A DNA stretch of 64,000 bases from Tistlia consotensis USBA 355 (GCF_900177295.1 NZ_FWZX01000012.1:92559-156558), one strand, 5' to 3'. Positions 8,754 to 18,151 are shown, counted from the stretch's first letter. Numbers and translations are program-made. The notes: a model not told the origin generated them from the sequence alone.

Positions 8754-10616
8754 TCAGGCGTCCGCGCCGGCGCGCCCGATCGCCCGCAGACGCAGCGCGA
8801 GGGCCAGGCGGAAGCGCGCCTCGGGCTCCTCGAGGTCGATGCCGAAGAGCTCCTGCAGGCGCTTCAGCCGATAGCGCAGCGTCGAGACGTGGATGCCGAG
8901 CCGGTCGGCCGTCGTCTGAAAGCGGCAGGACTGGTCGATGAACGCCCCGGCGGTCTCGAGCAGGTCGGTCGCGTGGGCGCGGTCGTAGGCCTCGACCGGG
9001 CCGACGGCCTCGTCGACGAAGCTGCGCAGCGCCTCGCTGTCGAGGGCCGACAGCAGCAGCGCGAAGGGACCGAAGTCCTCCTGGCGCAGGATCCCGCGCC
9101 GGTCGAACATCGCGGCCAGGGTGAGCGTCCTCAGGCAGTGGTCTCGGGCGGCCCGGAACTCCTTCGGGTGTCGGCAGAGCGGCCCGACCGCGACCCGCAG
9201 CGATCCGCCGGTCGCCCACTTGAGGGCATCCTCGACGCGGCGGGAGACGGCGCCGGCCGCCGTGGCGGAGCGCTCCGGCACCCCGAGGAACACGGCCGCC
9301 TGCTGATCGACGACGAACGCCTCCGGCAGCGAGCGGCGCAGGGAGCGGACGACGCCCTGCGCCGAGGCGGAGGCCGCCCGACCGCGGGCGATCGGACCGG
9401 ACGCCGGCGGGTCGAGGGCGAGCAGGCGGAACGGCTGCGACAGGTCCACGCCGAGGCGCGCGGCACGCGAGAGGATCTGGTCGCCGTGCTGCCAGTCGCC
9501 CTCGGTCAGGCGCTCGAAGAGGTCGGCGAGATCGTGAGCCTCGCGCCGCAGCTCGCTGTGCCGGCGCATCATCTGCGCGCTGAGCGCGAACTTCGCCTCC
9601 TGGGCGATCAGCCGGTCGAGATCGTCGAGCGCCTCGCTGCGCGGAAAGATCACCAGACCGCCGACGGTCTCCGAGTCGACCTGCAGCGGTTCGACCAGCG
9701 CCCGCCGGACGATCGGAAGGCCGCAGGCCGACAGGTCGAGCGGCTTCGGCTCGCGGAAGTCGGCGGGCTGGGCGCTGCCGGCGAGCCGCGCCAGCGCCCG
9801 GCCGGCCTCACCGCGCAGCGCCGCCGCCCATTCGCAGTCGCCGATCGACTCGGGCTCCGGGGAGCGGCCGCCGTAGGTCTCGCCGTCGATGAAATCGAGC
9901 ACGACCAGGGGCTCGGACAGGATGGTCCCGACCATCCCGGCGATCATCGAGAGCGACGCGCCGCTCAGCACCCGCTCGAGCAGGCAGGAGTTGATCGACA
10001 GCGTCCGGCGCAGCCGCTCGCTGCGCTGCCACTCCGCCTGGAACAGCTTCGCCTTGTCGATCGCGATGCCGGCGAGGTGGGCGGCAGTCATCAGGAAGTC
10101 CAGCTCCTCGCCGGAGACCTCGAGCTTCTCGGGCGAGTTGACCGCGAGCACCATCTCGCGGCCCTGGGCGTCGCTGCAGCCGAGCGGCAGGATCACGACG
10201 CTGCGGTAGGCGCGGGCGATGGAGTCCTGGCGGTAGTCCTGGAACTCGCTGGTCGTCTGGGCGTCCTCGATGATGATCGGGCGGCGCGTCTCGACCACCT
10301 TCAGCGACGGGCTGGTCTCCAGCTTCCAGCGGGTCGGCAGCTCGGTGTCGCGCGCGATCGTCGGGTCGTAGCGTGCCACCAGCTCCGAATAGCCGGTGGC
10401 ACGGTTCACCGCCATGATGCCGCTGCGCGCCCAGGGCGGCGCCCCGCAGACGGCGAAGGCGATGCGCTGCAGCACGCTGTCGAGATCGCCGCCGCTGTTG
10501 ACGAGGCTGCTGATCTCCCGCAGCCGGCTCAGGTGGTGCGCCTCCGCCGCGCTCGCCGAAGCCGGCGGCCGGGACGCCGGCGGCGACGGTGCGACTGTCT
10601 CCTGCTGGAATGCCAT
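8754..10616 (-). CDS. GAF-domain transcriptional regulator with PucR-type C-terminal HTH
   Basis: This is a 620-residue cytoplasmic regulator starting at MAFQQETV, with GGAAG a few bases upstream. A GAF-type sensor domain spans roughly residues 30-190 (LREISSLVNSGGDLDSVLQRI; SVVILPLGCSDAQGREMVLAV). A second, looser sensory region follows. The C-terminus ends with a PucR-type helix-turn-helix (FQTTADRLGIHVSTLRYRLKRLQELFGIDL). It is the gene immediately upstream of the flavin reductase operon on the same strand, so it is the obvious candidate activator of that pathway and may be co-transcribed with it. Its inducer is unknown. Confidence 0.87.
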   Translation of the reverse strand: MAFQQETVAPSPPASRPPASASAAEAHHLSRLREISSLVNSGGDLDSVLQRIAFAVCGAPPWARSGIMAVNRATGYSELVARYDPTIARDTELPTRWKLETSPSLKVVETRRPIIIEDAQTTSEFQDYRQDSIARAYRSVVILPLGCSDAQGREMVLAVNSPEKLEVSGEELDFLMTAAHLAGIAIDKAKLFQAEWQRSERLRRTLSINSCLLERVLSGASLSMIAGMVGTILSEPLVVLDFIDGETYGGRSPEPESIGDCEWAAALRGEAGRALARLAGSAQPADFREPKPLDLSACGLPIVRRALVEPLQVDSETVGGLVIFPRSEALDDLDRLIAQEAKFALSAQMMRRHSELRREAHDLADLFERLTEGDWQHGDQILSRAARLGVDLSQPFRLLALDPPASGPIARGRAASASAQGVVRSLRRSLPEAFVVDQQAAVFLGVPERSATAAGAVSRRVEDALKWATGGSLRVAVGPLCRHPKEFRAARDHCLRTLTLAAMFDRRGILRQEDFGPFALLLSALDSEALRSFVDEAVGPVEAYDRAHATDLLETAGAFIDQSCRFQTTADRLGIHVSTLRYRLKRLQELFGIDLEEPEARFRLALALRLRAIGRAGADA

Positions 10617-11050
10617 GGGTCTTCCGGTTGGGGCCGAGCCGACGGTCGACGGCCCGCCGGGCAATGCTAGCGCCGGCCGCCGGCCGGGTCGAGCGAGCGC
10701 CACGGCCGACGTCGTCAGTCTCGCCGTCACCCCCATGATCGGCGGGAGTGCCGATGAAGATTCCCGAGTCGCCCCGGCGCAGGGTCAATTCCACTGTCCT
10801 CGCGGGCGTGTCGATCGGCGTCGAACGCTCGATCTGCCCGTCACGAGACCAGTTTTTCAAGCCGCTTCACACCGAAGAACCACACCCTCTCCGGCCGGCG
10901 ACGCGCGCCTGCGAGGCCATGCCCGCCCGAGCGCTGCCAGACCACCCGTCGGGACACGACAGTCGAAGGACGACAGGCACCGGTCCCGACGATCTCCGAG
11001 GAGGCGAACGACCGCGGCCGGCAGGCCGCTGCCGGCTTCCAGGCGCCCCC
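10617..11050. other. 434-base intergenic region
   Basis: No convincing reading frame is present. The region should hold the promoter of the GAF/PucR regulator. A possible weak -35 on the minus strand, TTGAAA, lies at 10855-10860, but no good -10 is visible. The right side holds a GC-rich hairpin downstream of the GlpD-like gene, listed separately. Confidence 0.5.
11017..11036 (-). terminator. Hairpin downstream of the GlpD-like gene
   Basis: GCCGGCAG (11017-11024) and CTGCCGGC (11029-11036) form a perfect eight-base stem with a four-base loop, 15 bases past the stop of the gene ending at 11051. There is no U-tract on the minus strand, so termination efficiency is uncertain. Confidence 0.4.
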
Positions 11051-12565
11051 TCAGAGCAGATTCCTCACCTCGTCGAGGTAGAGCTCGACCTCTCGGTCCT
11101 GGCGTTCCTGCTCCCAGCCAAGCGTCGAGCCCACGAGCGCAGCGAGGGACCGAGCCAGCGCGCTGCCATGGCCGACGTCCCAGACCTTTCCGCTGCGCGC
11201 CCAAAGCAGGTCGCCGAGATGCACGACCTGCTCGTCCCTGGCGATCCGCAACCACTCGGAAGGCCCGAGCTCCGCCGCGAGCGGCCCTGTCTTCGCCAGC
11301 CCGCCGCCCCTGCGCGGCGGACCCGAGGGGGCGAGACGACGTCCCAAGGCCGCCAGGACGTCCCGGCCGGTCGAGCGATGGGCGCCGAGGGAGCCGTTCG
11401 TCAAAGCGAGGAAAGGCGGCCCGCCGACGGGTCCGAGGTCGTGCAGTGTCCGGTTCCGAAGGCCCATGAAGGTCCCTGGGTCGTGGGTCAGAGGGCGCAG
11501 GCCCGCCCAGCTGTAGAGAATGTGTCGCCGCTCCACAAAGAGGCCGGGCAGCTCCCGACCGGCGAGGCCGAGAAGCTGCTCGATGTCCCCGTCCGAAGCC
11601 CGCACGCGGTCGCGATCGCCGTCGTAGGCGGTCTCGGTCGGTCCGAAGAAATGGGCGTCGCGCCAGGGAAAGCAGTAGAAGGGGTGGCCGTCGGAGGTCA
11701 TCGCCATCAGGCCCTGTCCGCGGAAGGCTTCCGGCAGCCGCACGACGACGTGGGCCCCCTTTGTGACGTCGACCGTCCGCCGGACCCGCGCCTCGGCTGC
11801 GTCGTTCACCTCGTCGATCCAGGGCCCGGCGAAGTTGAGCAGAGCCCGGCACCGGACGTCCGCTCGCGCCCGCCCGCCCCCGCCGGTGGCCGACTCGTCG
11901 GCCAGGGTGACCCGCCAGCCTTCGCCCTCGGCCGTGAAGTCGGTTACCGCCGTGTAGTTGAACGCGGCGGCGCCAAGGCGCTGCAGCTCCAAGGCCAGGT
12001 CGACGGCCAGTCGCTCGGGCCAGTCGAACTGATATTCCGTGTAGACGGCAACCGACAGCAGGCGGTCTCGGTCGCGCAGGAAGGGGGCGAAGGGCAGCTC
12101 CTCCAGCGCCTGCGCGGCCGGAAGCCGGCGATAGTCCAGAGGGACGCCGCCCTCGCCGAGCCCCTTCAGCAGCGTGAAAGCCGCGTCGAGCTGCCAGGGC
12201 CGGTAGGGACCGTCCGAGTAGATCGGCAACTGCATCGTGACGGGCCGCAGGCGTCCGCCGAGCTCGCCGACCAGCTCGGCCCGGGTTCGCATGGAGCGCC
12301 GCACCGTCCTCAGCGCCTGGGCCAGCCGCTTCGGGCGGAGCAGGAAGGCCGACATCGGCCCGCCAGGTGCGAGGTAGCGCAAACCGCAGTGGAGCAGCCG
12401 GCTCGAGCGGCTGGTCGACCCGGAGCCGTAGTCGCCGCGCTCGACGAGCAGCACGGAGTAGCCCGCCAGCGCCGCCTCGCGGGCGGCGGAGGCGCCGTTG
12501 ATGCCGCCGCCGATGACGACGACGTCGAAGACCTGCCCGGCCAGCCCGGCGAGCCGCTGCGCCAT
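11051..12565 (-). CDS. GlpD-like FAD-dependent oxidoreductase
   Basis: This 504-residue protein resembles aerobic glycerol-3-phosphate dehydrogenase. The N-terminal dinucleotide motif is VVVIGGGINGASAAREAALAG (residues 15-35), followed by VERGDYGSGSTSRSSRLLHCGLRYL, the GlpD-type flavin-contact segment. Further matches are RPVTMQLPIYSDG, FNYTAVTDF, GPWIDEV and TKGAHVVVRLPEA. A C-terminal region of about 100 residues corresponds to the GlpD cap domain. It is the last gene downstream of a peptide-type ABC importer rather than a glycerol facilitator, so the true substrate may be a different hydroxylated or amino compound. Four bases separate it from the ATPase gene upstream. Confidence 0.85.
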   Translation of the reverse strand: MAQRLAGLAGQVFDVVVIGGGINGASAAREAALAGYSVLLVERGDYGSGSTSRSSRLLHCGLRYLAPGGPMSAFLLRPKRLAQALRTVRRSMRTRAELVGELGGRLRPVTMQLPIYSDGPYRPWQLDAAFTLLKGLGEGGVPLDYRRLPAAQALEELPFAPFLRDRDRLLSVAVYTEYQFDWPERLAVDLALELQRLGAAAFNYTAVTDFTAEGEGWRVTLADESATGGGGRARADVRCRALLNFAGPWIDEVNDAAEARVRRTVDVTKGAHVVVRLPEAFRGQGLMAMTSDGHPFYCFPWRDAHFFGPTETAYDGDRDRVRASDGDIEQLLGLAGRELPGLFVERRHILYSWAGLRPLTHDPGTFMGLRNRTLHDLGPVGGPPFLALTNGSLGAHRSTGRDVLAALGRRLAPSGPPRRGGGLAKTGPLAAELGPSEWLRIARDEQVVHLGDLLWARSGKVWDVGHGSALARSLAALVGSTLGWEQERQDREVELYLDEVRNLL

Positions 12566-12569
12566 GGCG

Positions 12570-13586
12570 TCAGACCGCGGCCCCGGTGTGGTGGCAGCGC
12601 GCGCGATGGCCCGGGGCGACCTCGACGGGCGGCGGCACGATCTGCCGGCAGGTCGCGTCGGCGAGGCCGCAGCGCGGGTGGAAGACGCAGCCCGGCGGCG
12701 GATCGATCGGGCTCGGCAGCTCGCCGAAGGCCGGGGCCTCAGCCGGGCGGCGGTCGGGATCCGGGATCGGCGTGGAGGCCAGGAGCATGCGCGTGTAGGG
12801 ATGGCGCGGCGCCGCGAAGACCTCCCGGTTGGCGCCGACCTCGGCCAGCCGGCCGAGGTACATGATCGCGATCCGGTCGGAGACCACCCGCACGACCCCC
12901 AAGTCGTGCGAGATGAAGATCAGGGTCAGGCCCAGCACCTCCTTCAGCTCGTCGAGCAGGGTGATGATCTGCAGGCGGATCGAGACGTCGAGCGCCGAGA
13001 CCGCCTCGTCGGCGATCAGCACCTCGGGGTCGAGGGCAATGGCCCGGGCGATCATGATGCGCTGGCGCTGTCCGCCGGAGAACTCGTGCGGATAGCGGTC
13101 GAAGTCCCGCCTCGACAGGCCGACGCGCTCCAGCAGATCGACGGCGCGGGCCTGGGGATCGCGGCAGAAGGAAGGCCCCTGAACGATCAGCGGCTCGGCG
13201 ACGATGCTGCCGACCTTCTGCTTCGGGCTGAGCGAGGAGAAGGGATCCTGGAAGACGATCTGGACCTTGCGCCGGACCTTCTTCCAGTCGGCGGACGAGG
13301 CCTTGGCGAGATCGAGCCCTTCGGGCCCGAGCGAACGGTCCTGCGGCCGGAAGCGCAGCGACCCCGCGGCGGGCGTGTTGAGGCCCATGATGGTGCGCGC
13401 CAGGGTCGACTTGCCGCAGCCGCTCTCGCCGACGATGCCGATCGTCTCGCCGCGCCGGATCGTGAGCGAGAAGTCCTCGACCGCGTGAACCTCCCTGCGG
13501 CCGAGCCCGAAGAGGCCGTGCTTGACCGGGAAGCGGACCGACAGCCGGTCGATCTCGAGCACCGGGTCGGAAGCGGTGGTGCTCAC
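12570..13586 (-). CDS. Peptide/opine-type ABC transporter ATP-binding protein (DppF/OppF type)
   Basis: This 338-residue ATPase starts at a GTG preceded by GGAGGGG and overlaps the sister ATPase by GTGA. It has Walker A GESGCGKST, Q-loop VFQDPFSSLSP, signature FSGGQRQR, Walker B VLIADEAVSALD and H-loop ISHDLGVV. The C-terminal oligopeptide-transporter extension contains CVFHPRCGLADATC, whose cysteines are typical of the 4Fe-4S-like motif of Opp/Dpp ATPases. It forms a heterodimer with the next gene and drives uptake through the two permeases at 14636-16413. Confidence 0.93.
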   Translation of the reverse strand: MSTTASDPVLEIDRLSVRFPVKHGLFGLGRREVHAVEDFSLTIRRGETIGIVGESGCGKSTLARTIMGLNTPAAGSLRFRPQDRSLGPEGLDLAKASSADWKKVRRKVQIVFQDPFSSLSPKQKVGSIVAEPLIVQGPSFCRDPQARAVDLLERVGLSRRDFDRYPHEFSGGQRQRIMIARAIALDPEVLIADEAVSALDVSIRLQIITLLDELKEVLGLTLIFISHDLGVVRVVSDRIAIMYLGRLAEVGANREVFAAPRHPYTRMLLASTPIPDPDRRPAEAPAFGELPSPIDPPPGCVFHPRCGLADATCRQIVPPPVEVAPGHRARCHHTGAAV

Positions 13587-14599
13587 GGACGCCCCTCCTG
13601 CTCGAGCCAGCACTTCGAGCGGTGGCTGGTGGAGACCTCGAAGAGTGGCGGGGTCCGCCCCCTGCAGAGGCCGAAGCCCGACTCGCAGCGCGGCTCGAAA
13701 GGACAGGCAGCGGGATTCTCGGGCAGGTCGGCGACCGTGCCGCGAATCGGCGTCAGGCGGCTGAAGGGCTCGCTCTCGATCGAGGGAACCGAGGCCAGCA
13801 GGCCACGCGTGTAGGGGTGGCGCGGCCGGTGGAAGATCTCGCGGACCGGCCCGCTCTCGACGACCTCGCCGAGATACATGACATGGACCCGGTCGGCGAT
13901 CTGCGCGACGACGCCGAGGTCGTGGGTGATGAACAGCGTCGAGGTCCTGGAGCTGCGGCTGAGCTCGCGGATCTGGGTCAGGATCTGCGCCTGGGTCGTC
14001 ACGTCGAGCGCCGTCGTCGGTTCGTCGGCCAGCAGCAGGCCCGGTCGGCAGGCCAGCGCCAGCGCGATCATGACGCGCTGGCGCATGCCGCCGGACAGCT
14101 CGTGGGGATACTGCCGTGCGCGCACCTCCGGCGAGGGGATGCCGACGAGGCGCAGCATCTCCAGCATGCGCTGCCAGGCCGCGCGCCGGCCCAGGCCGGT
14201 GTGGCGGCGGATCACCTCGACGATCTGGGCGCCGTTGCGATGGACCGGGTTGAGCGAGGTCATCGGCTCCTGGAAGATCATTGAGACGGCGGCGCCGCGC
14301 AGCCGCCGGAACGCGCGGCCGCGCGGGTCGAGCCGGGCGAGGTCGAAGACCTCCTCGCCGGCCCGCAGCAGGATCTCGCCGCCGACGATGCGCATCGGCG
14401 GTGTCTGCAGCAGCCCCATGACGGCGAGCGCGGTCACCGACTTGCCGCAGCCGCTCTCGCCGACCAGGCAGACGGTTTCGTTGCGCCGGATGTCGAAGCT
14501 GATGCCCTTGACGACCGGCTTGCGCTCGGCGCCCGAGACGACGGCGATCTCCAGGTCGCGGACCTGGAGCTGCAGGTCCTCGTGCAGGGTGGGTGTCAC
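13583..14599 (-). CDS. Peptide/opine-type ABC transporter ATP-binding protein (DppD/OppD type)
   Basis: This 338-residue partner ATPase starts at a GTG. Motifs are Walker A GESGCGKSV, Q-loop IFQEPMTSLNPVH, signature LSGGMRQR, Walker B LLLADEPTTALD and H-loop ITHDLGVVAQ. The C-terminal CPFEPRCESGFGLC carries the Opp/Dpp cysteine set. It lies 36 bases after the permease gene and overlaps the second ATPase. Both nucleotide sites look intact. Confidence 0.93.
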   Translation of the reverse strand: MTPTLHEDLQLQVRDLEIAVVSGAERKPVVKGISFDIRRNETVCLVGESGCGKSVTALAVMGLLQTPPMRIVGGEILLRAGEEVFDLARLDPRGRAFRRLRGAAVSMIFQEPMTSLNPVHRNGAQIVEVIRRHTGLGRRAAWQRMLEMLRLVGIPSPEVRARQYPHELSGGMRQRVMIALALACRPGLLLADEPTTALDVTTQAQILTQIRELSRSSRTSTLFITHDLGVVAQIADRVHVMYLGEVVESGPVREIFHRPRHPYTRGLLASVPSIESEPFSRLTPIRGTVADLPENPAACPFEPRCESGFGLCRGRTPPLFEVSTSHRSKCWLEQEGRP

Positions 14600-14635
14600 T
14601 GGTCGCTAAGCCTGTCCGTTTGCCGGGCCCGACGG

Positions 14636-15475
14636 TCAGCCGTAGTGCCGCGGGTCGACGACGTCGCGGATCGAATCGCCGACGAGGTTGAAGAAGACGA
14701 TGGTCAGGAAGATCGCCGCGCTCGGCGCGAGGGCCATCCAGGGCGCGATCGGCAGGTAGTCCAGCCCGGACTTGATCATGTTGCCCCAGGTCGGGGTCGG
14801 CGGCGAGACCCCGATGCCGATGAAGGAGAGGCTGGCCTCGACCTGGATCGCCGTGCCTATCCAGAGGATCGCGACCACCAGGATCTCGCTGAAGATGTTC
14901 GGCACGATATGGACCGCGAGGATGCGGTGGAAGGGCGCGCTGACCGCCTGGGCGGCCTCGATGTACTCCTTGACCCGCACCGCCATGGCCGAGCCGTAGG
15001 CGATGCGCACGAAGCGCGGCGTCATCACGATGGTCAGGCAGAGGATCACCTTCTCCGTCCCCGACCCCAGGATGGCCATGATCGCGACGCCGAGGATCAG
15101 CGAGGGGAAGGCCATCAGAGAGTCGGCGACGCGCATGATCGCGACCTCGGCGTAGCCCCTGTAGTAGCCGGCGACCACGCCGAGCAGCGTGCCCAGCACC
15201 ATCGCCAGACCGATCGAGACCAGCGAGATCAGGAGCGAGGTCTGGGCGCCGAAGATCACGCGGGACAGCACGTCACGCCCCTGGTTGTCGGTGCCGAGCC
15301 AGCTGGCGAGCGAGGGGCCGGCCAGGGTGCCGTAGGGCTGCTGGGCCAGGGGATCGCTGAGCGGCAGCAGGGGCGCCAGGGCCGCCAGCAGGACGATCGC
15401 CGCGATGCCGGCCAGGCCGATCAGGGCGGAGGGACTGGCCAGCAGCCGGGCACCGCCGGAGCGCCGCCCGCTCAT
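14636..15475 (-). CDS. Peptide/opine-type ABC transporter permease (DppC type)
   Basis: This 279-residue membrane protein shows the N-terminal DppC/OppC features: a first helix ALIGLAGIAAIVLLAALAPL, then WLGTDNQGRDVLSRVIFGA, the conserved GTDxxGRDxxSR box. Five more helices follow, with the ATPase-coupling loop EAAQAVSAPFHRILAVHI. It overlaps the DppB-type gene by ATGA, so the two permeases are translated together. Confidence 0.94.
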   Translation of the reverse strand: MSGRRSGGARLLASPSALIGLAGIAAIVLLAALAPLLPLSDPLAQQPYGTLAGPSLASWLGTDNQGRDVLSRVIFGAQTSLLISLVSIGLAMVLGTLLGVVAGYYRGYAEVAIMRVADSLMAFPSLILGVAIMAILGSGTEKVILCLTIVMTPRFVRIAYGSAMAVRVKEYIEAAQAVSAPFHRILAVHIVPNIFSEILVVAILWIGTAIQVEASLSFIGIGVSPPTPTWGNMIKSGLDYLPIAPWMALAPSAAIFLTIVFFNLVGDSIRDVVDPRHYG

Positions 15476-16413
15476 CGGCTGCGGATCCGCGGGTTGACGA
15501 CGCCGTACAGCAGGTCGGCGGTCATGTTCACCAGGATGACGATGCCGGCGTAGACGACCAGCACCGACTGCAGGCTGACGTAGTCGCGCTGGCGCATCGC
15601 CGAGATCAGCAGCCTGCCGAGCCCGGGCCGCGAGAAGATGATCTCGACCATCACCGACGAGCTGATCAGGACGATCACGTTGATCGCGCAGAGCGAGACC
15701 AGCGGGACCAGGCAGTTGGGCAGCGCGTGGCGCAGCACGACCCGCAGCTCGCCGATGCCCTTGGACCGGGCGGTGCGGATGTAGTCCTCCTGCAGGACGT
15801 TGAGCATCGAGGTGCGCATGACCCGCGTCACGTAGGCCATCATGATCAGGCCGAGCGTGAGCGACGGCAGCGCCAGATGCAGCAGTTGGTCGCTCAGGTC
15901 ACCCGAGCGCCCGCCGCCGATCGCGGGGAATATCGGGACGTCGATGGCAAAGAGCAGCATCAGCAGGATGCCCAGCACGAAGCTCGGGATCGACAGGCCC
16001 GAGAGCGAGAACAGCCGCCCGGCGTGATCGACGGGCCGGCCCCGGCGGACCGCCGTGACGATGCCGAGCGGGACGCCGAGCAGCAGGCCGATCGCCAGCG
16101 AGCTGGCGGCGAGCGCGAGGGTCTCGGGCAGGGCCGAGGCGATCTGGTCGCTGACCGGGGCGCCCGACGACAGGGAGCGCCCGAGGTCGCCGTGCAGCAG
16201 CCCGCGCAGGGAGTCGAGGTACTGGCTCCAGAGCGGCCGGTCGAGGCCCATCTCCTGGCGCAGGCTCTGGACCGCCTCGGCGCTCGCGTAGTCGCCGAGC
16301 ATCGCCGTCGCCGGATCGCCCGGCGCGATCCGCATCAGGCAGAACACGATCGTGAAGACGACCAGGCAGATCGGGATGACGTTGAGCGTGCGTCGGATGA
16401 TCAGTTCGAGCAT
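15472..16413 (-). CDS. Peptide/opine-type ABC transporter permease (DppB type)
   Basis: This 313-residue membrane protein begins MLELIIRRTLNVIPICLVVFTIVF, the standard DppB opening, followed by RIAPGDPATAMLG. The coupling loop is RTARSKGIGELRVVLRHAL. It ends NPRIRSR, as is usual for the family. A longer upstream reading is possible but lacks the family N-terminus, so the ATG at 16413 was chosen. It follows the binding-protein gene after an 86-base gap containing a hairpin. Confidence 0.94.
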   Translation of the reverse strand: MLELIIRRTLNVIPICLVVFTIVFCLMRIAPGDPATAMLGDYASAEAVQSLRQEMGLDRPLWSQYLDSLRGLLHGDLGRSLSSGAPVSDQIASALPETLALAASSLAIGLLLGVPLGIVTAVRRGRPVDHAGRLFSLSGLSIPSFVLGILLMLLFAIDVPIFPAIGGGRSGDLSDQLLHLALPSLTLGLIMMAYVTRVMRTSMLNVLQEDYIRTARSKGIGELRVVLRHALPNCLVPLVSLCAINVIVLISSSVMVEIIFSRPGLGRLLISAMRQRDYVSLQSVLVVYAGIVILVNMTADLLYGVVNPRIRSR

Positions 16414-16454
16414 CGGCCGAATGGGAGCTTCGGGAAAAGGCGGGGGCCGGCGGA

Positions 16455-16487
16455 GCCGGCGCCAACCCCTGGAGGGCAGGCGCCGGC
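16455..16487. terminator. Hairpin between binding-protein and permease genes
   Basis: GCCGGCGCC (16455-16463) pairs with GGCGCCGGC (16479-16487) across a 15-base loop. It lies about 13 bases beyond the binding-protein stop and before the DppB-type start. There is no T-tract, so attenuation or 3'-end protection of the binding-protein message is the likeliest role. Confidence 0.45.
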
Positions 16488-16499
16488 CGGGCACCGGGG

Positions 16500-18092
16500 C
16501 TAGTCGGAGAGGTAGACGGTCTCCGTGATCGGGATGAAGAACGCCAGGTTCGCATCGAGATCATAGCCGAGGTCGACCGTGTCCCGGACGCCCATGGCAA
16601 CGCGCCCCTGGAACACCGGGATCGCCGGCAGATCCTCGAGGATCTGCACCGAGGCCCGCTTCCAGAGCTCGGCCTGCTTCCTGGCGTCGGTCGTCGCCTT
16701 GGCCTCCGCGATCAGGCCGTCGACGCCGGAATAGTGCGAGAAGTTGGTGTCCGGCTTCGAGCCCGCCGTGATGTCCGAAGAGGAATCGTAGAAGCGGGTC
16801 AGGAAGACGTCGGCGTTCGGCCGCCAGGCCATGTAGTGGACGATCTGGCTCGCGTCCTTGCGGATCAGCGAGTGGAAGGTCGGGTGGTCGACGACCTTCA
16901 GGTTGAGGTTGATGCCGGCCTTCCTGAGCTGGGCCTGGATGTTCTCCATCGGCCGCAGCATGACCGCCAGCTCGGTGTGGACGACGTCGAGGCTGATGCC
17001 GTCGGGATAGCCTGCCTCGGCCAGCAGGGCCTTGGCCTTGGCGATGTCGGTCGGATAGTCGAGGCCCTTGGCCCTGACCTCCTCGGTCGTCAGGCCACCC
17101 GGCAGGTACTCGCCCGGGAAGGGCGCATAAAGCGGCGTCGCCGTCTCCGCGCCGATCGCCGCAACGACGGCTTGGCGGGACAGCGCATAGGCGATGGCCT
17201 GCCGCACCCTGATGTCGTCGAGCGGCTTGCTCTTGGTATTGAGGAACAGGATCGAGGCCGAGCCGGGGCCGAAGACCTTGACCGAGATGCCCGGGTAGCT
17301 GCGCATCAGCTTGACCCAGCTCTCCTCGCTGCTGCCCTGGATCAGGTCGAGCTCGCCGGTGCGGAGGCCGATGCCGCGCGCCGAGACGTCCGGCATGAAC
17401 AGCAGCTCGACGCCGGGCAGCTTCGGCTTGCCGCGGAAGTAGCGCTCGTTGGCGACGAAGCTGATCCGCTCCTTCGGCACGTAGTCCTTGAACATGAAGG
17501 GGCCGGTGCCGACCGGATGCAGTCGGAAGCCGTCGGGACCGAGGTCCTCGTAGGCCTTCTTGGAGACGATGAAGCCGCCAGCATAGTTCATGACCTTGGC
17601 CAGGAACAGCGTCTCCGAGACCGGCTGCGCCGTGTCGATCTCGACCGTGTACCTGTCGAGCGCCTTGACGGTGAAGCCGTCGTATTCGCTGGCGTAGGCC
17701 GAGGTCTTCGGATCCATCGCCTTCTCCAGGGAGAAGACGACGTCGTCCGCGGTCATCTCGTAGGCCGGGTGGTCCTTCCAGGGATGGAACATCACGCCGT
17801 GCCGCAGGTGGAAGACCCACCGCTTGCCGCCGTCGCCGACCTCCCACGATTCGGCCAGGTCGGGCTCGACGGTGCTGATGTTCGCCTGGCCCGGCGGCAC
17901 CCGCACGAGGCCGTTGAACAGCATGTCGGCGATCGCCCGGTCGACGTGGGAGGAGCCGCGATGCGGATCGAGCGTCGCGATGTCGCCGATGTCGTAGGCC
18001 ATGCGCAACGCCCGGTCCGCCGCCTGGGCCGTCGAGAGCGTGACCGCCACCAGAAGGCAGGCCATCGCAAGGGACGCGAGTACTTGTCTCAC
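16500..18092 (-). CDS. Periplasmic substrate-binding protein, peptide/nickel/opine (SBP_bac_5) family
   Basis: This 530-residue protein has a clear Sec signal peptide in its first 25 residues (VRQVLASLAMACLLVAVTL then STAQAADRA). The mature domain contains DIATLDPHRGSSHVDRAIADMLFNGL and LAESWEVGDGGKRWVFHLR, hallmarks of family 5 binding proteins. The GTG at 18092 is chosen because it begins the signal peptide directly and has GGGGG seven bases upstream. An ATG at 18146 would add 18 residues before the signal. It heads the importer operon and faces a divergent operon across 221 bases with operator-like palindromes. Confidence 0.92.
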   Translation of the reverse strand: MRQVLASLAMACLLVAVTLSTAQAADRALRMAYDIGDIATLDPHRGSSHVDRAIADMLFNGLVRVPPGQANISTVEPDLAESWEVGDGGKRWVFHLRHGVMFHPWKDHPAYEMTADDVVFSLEKAMDPKTSAYASEYDGFTVKALDRYTVEIDTAQPVSETLFLAKVMNYAGGFIVSKKAYEDLGPDGFRLHPVGTGPFMFKDYVPKERISFVANERYFRGKPKLPGVELLFMPDVSARGIGLRTGELDLIQGSSEESWVKLMRSYPGISVKVFGPGSASILFLNTKSKPLDDIRVRQAIAYALSRQAVVAAIGAETATPLYAPFPGEYLPGGLTTEEVRAKGLDYPTDIAKAKALLAEAGYPDGISLDVVHTELAVMLRPMENIQAQLRKAGINLNLKVVDHPTFHSLIRKDASQIVHYMAWRPNADVFLTRFYDSSSDITAGSKPDTNFSHYSGVDGLIAEAKATTDARKQAELWKRASVQILEDLPAIPVFQGRVAMGVRDTVDLGYDLDANLAFFIPITETVYLSD

Positions 18093-18116
18093 CGTGAGCC
18101 CCCTTTTCCGAATAAT

Positions 18117-18151
18117 GGACTTTATGTTGCCAATATCAGACTTCATGAGTC
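18117..18151. promoter_or_regulatory. Operator-like repeats upstream of the binding-protein gene
   Basis: GGACTTTATG (18117-18126) and the near-palindrome GACTTCATGAGTC (18139-18151) resemble the perfect palindrome at 18272-18285 on the other side of this divergent region. They sit 25-60 bases from the importer start, and the IclR regulator encoded at 19413 is the likely ligand. Confidence 0.45.

Noticed and set aside
11051..12565. Firm naming as glycerol-3-phosphate dehydrogenase GlpD
   Set aside because: The family fit is good, but the context is a peptide/opine importer and no other glycerol genes are present.
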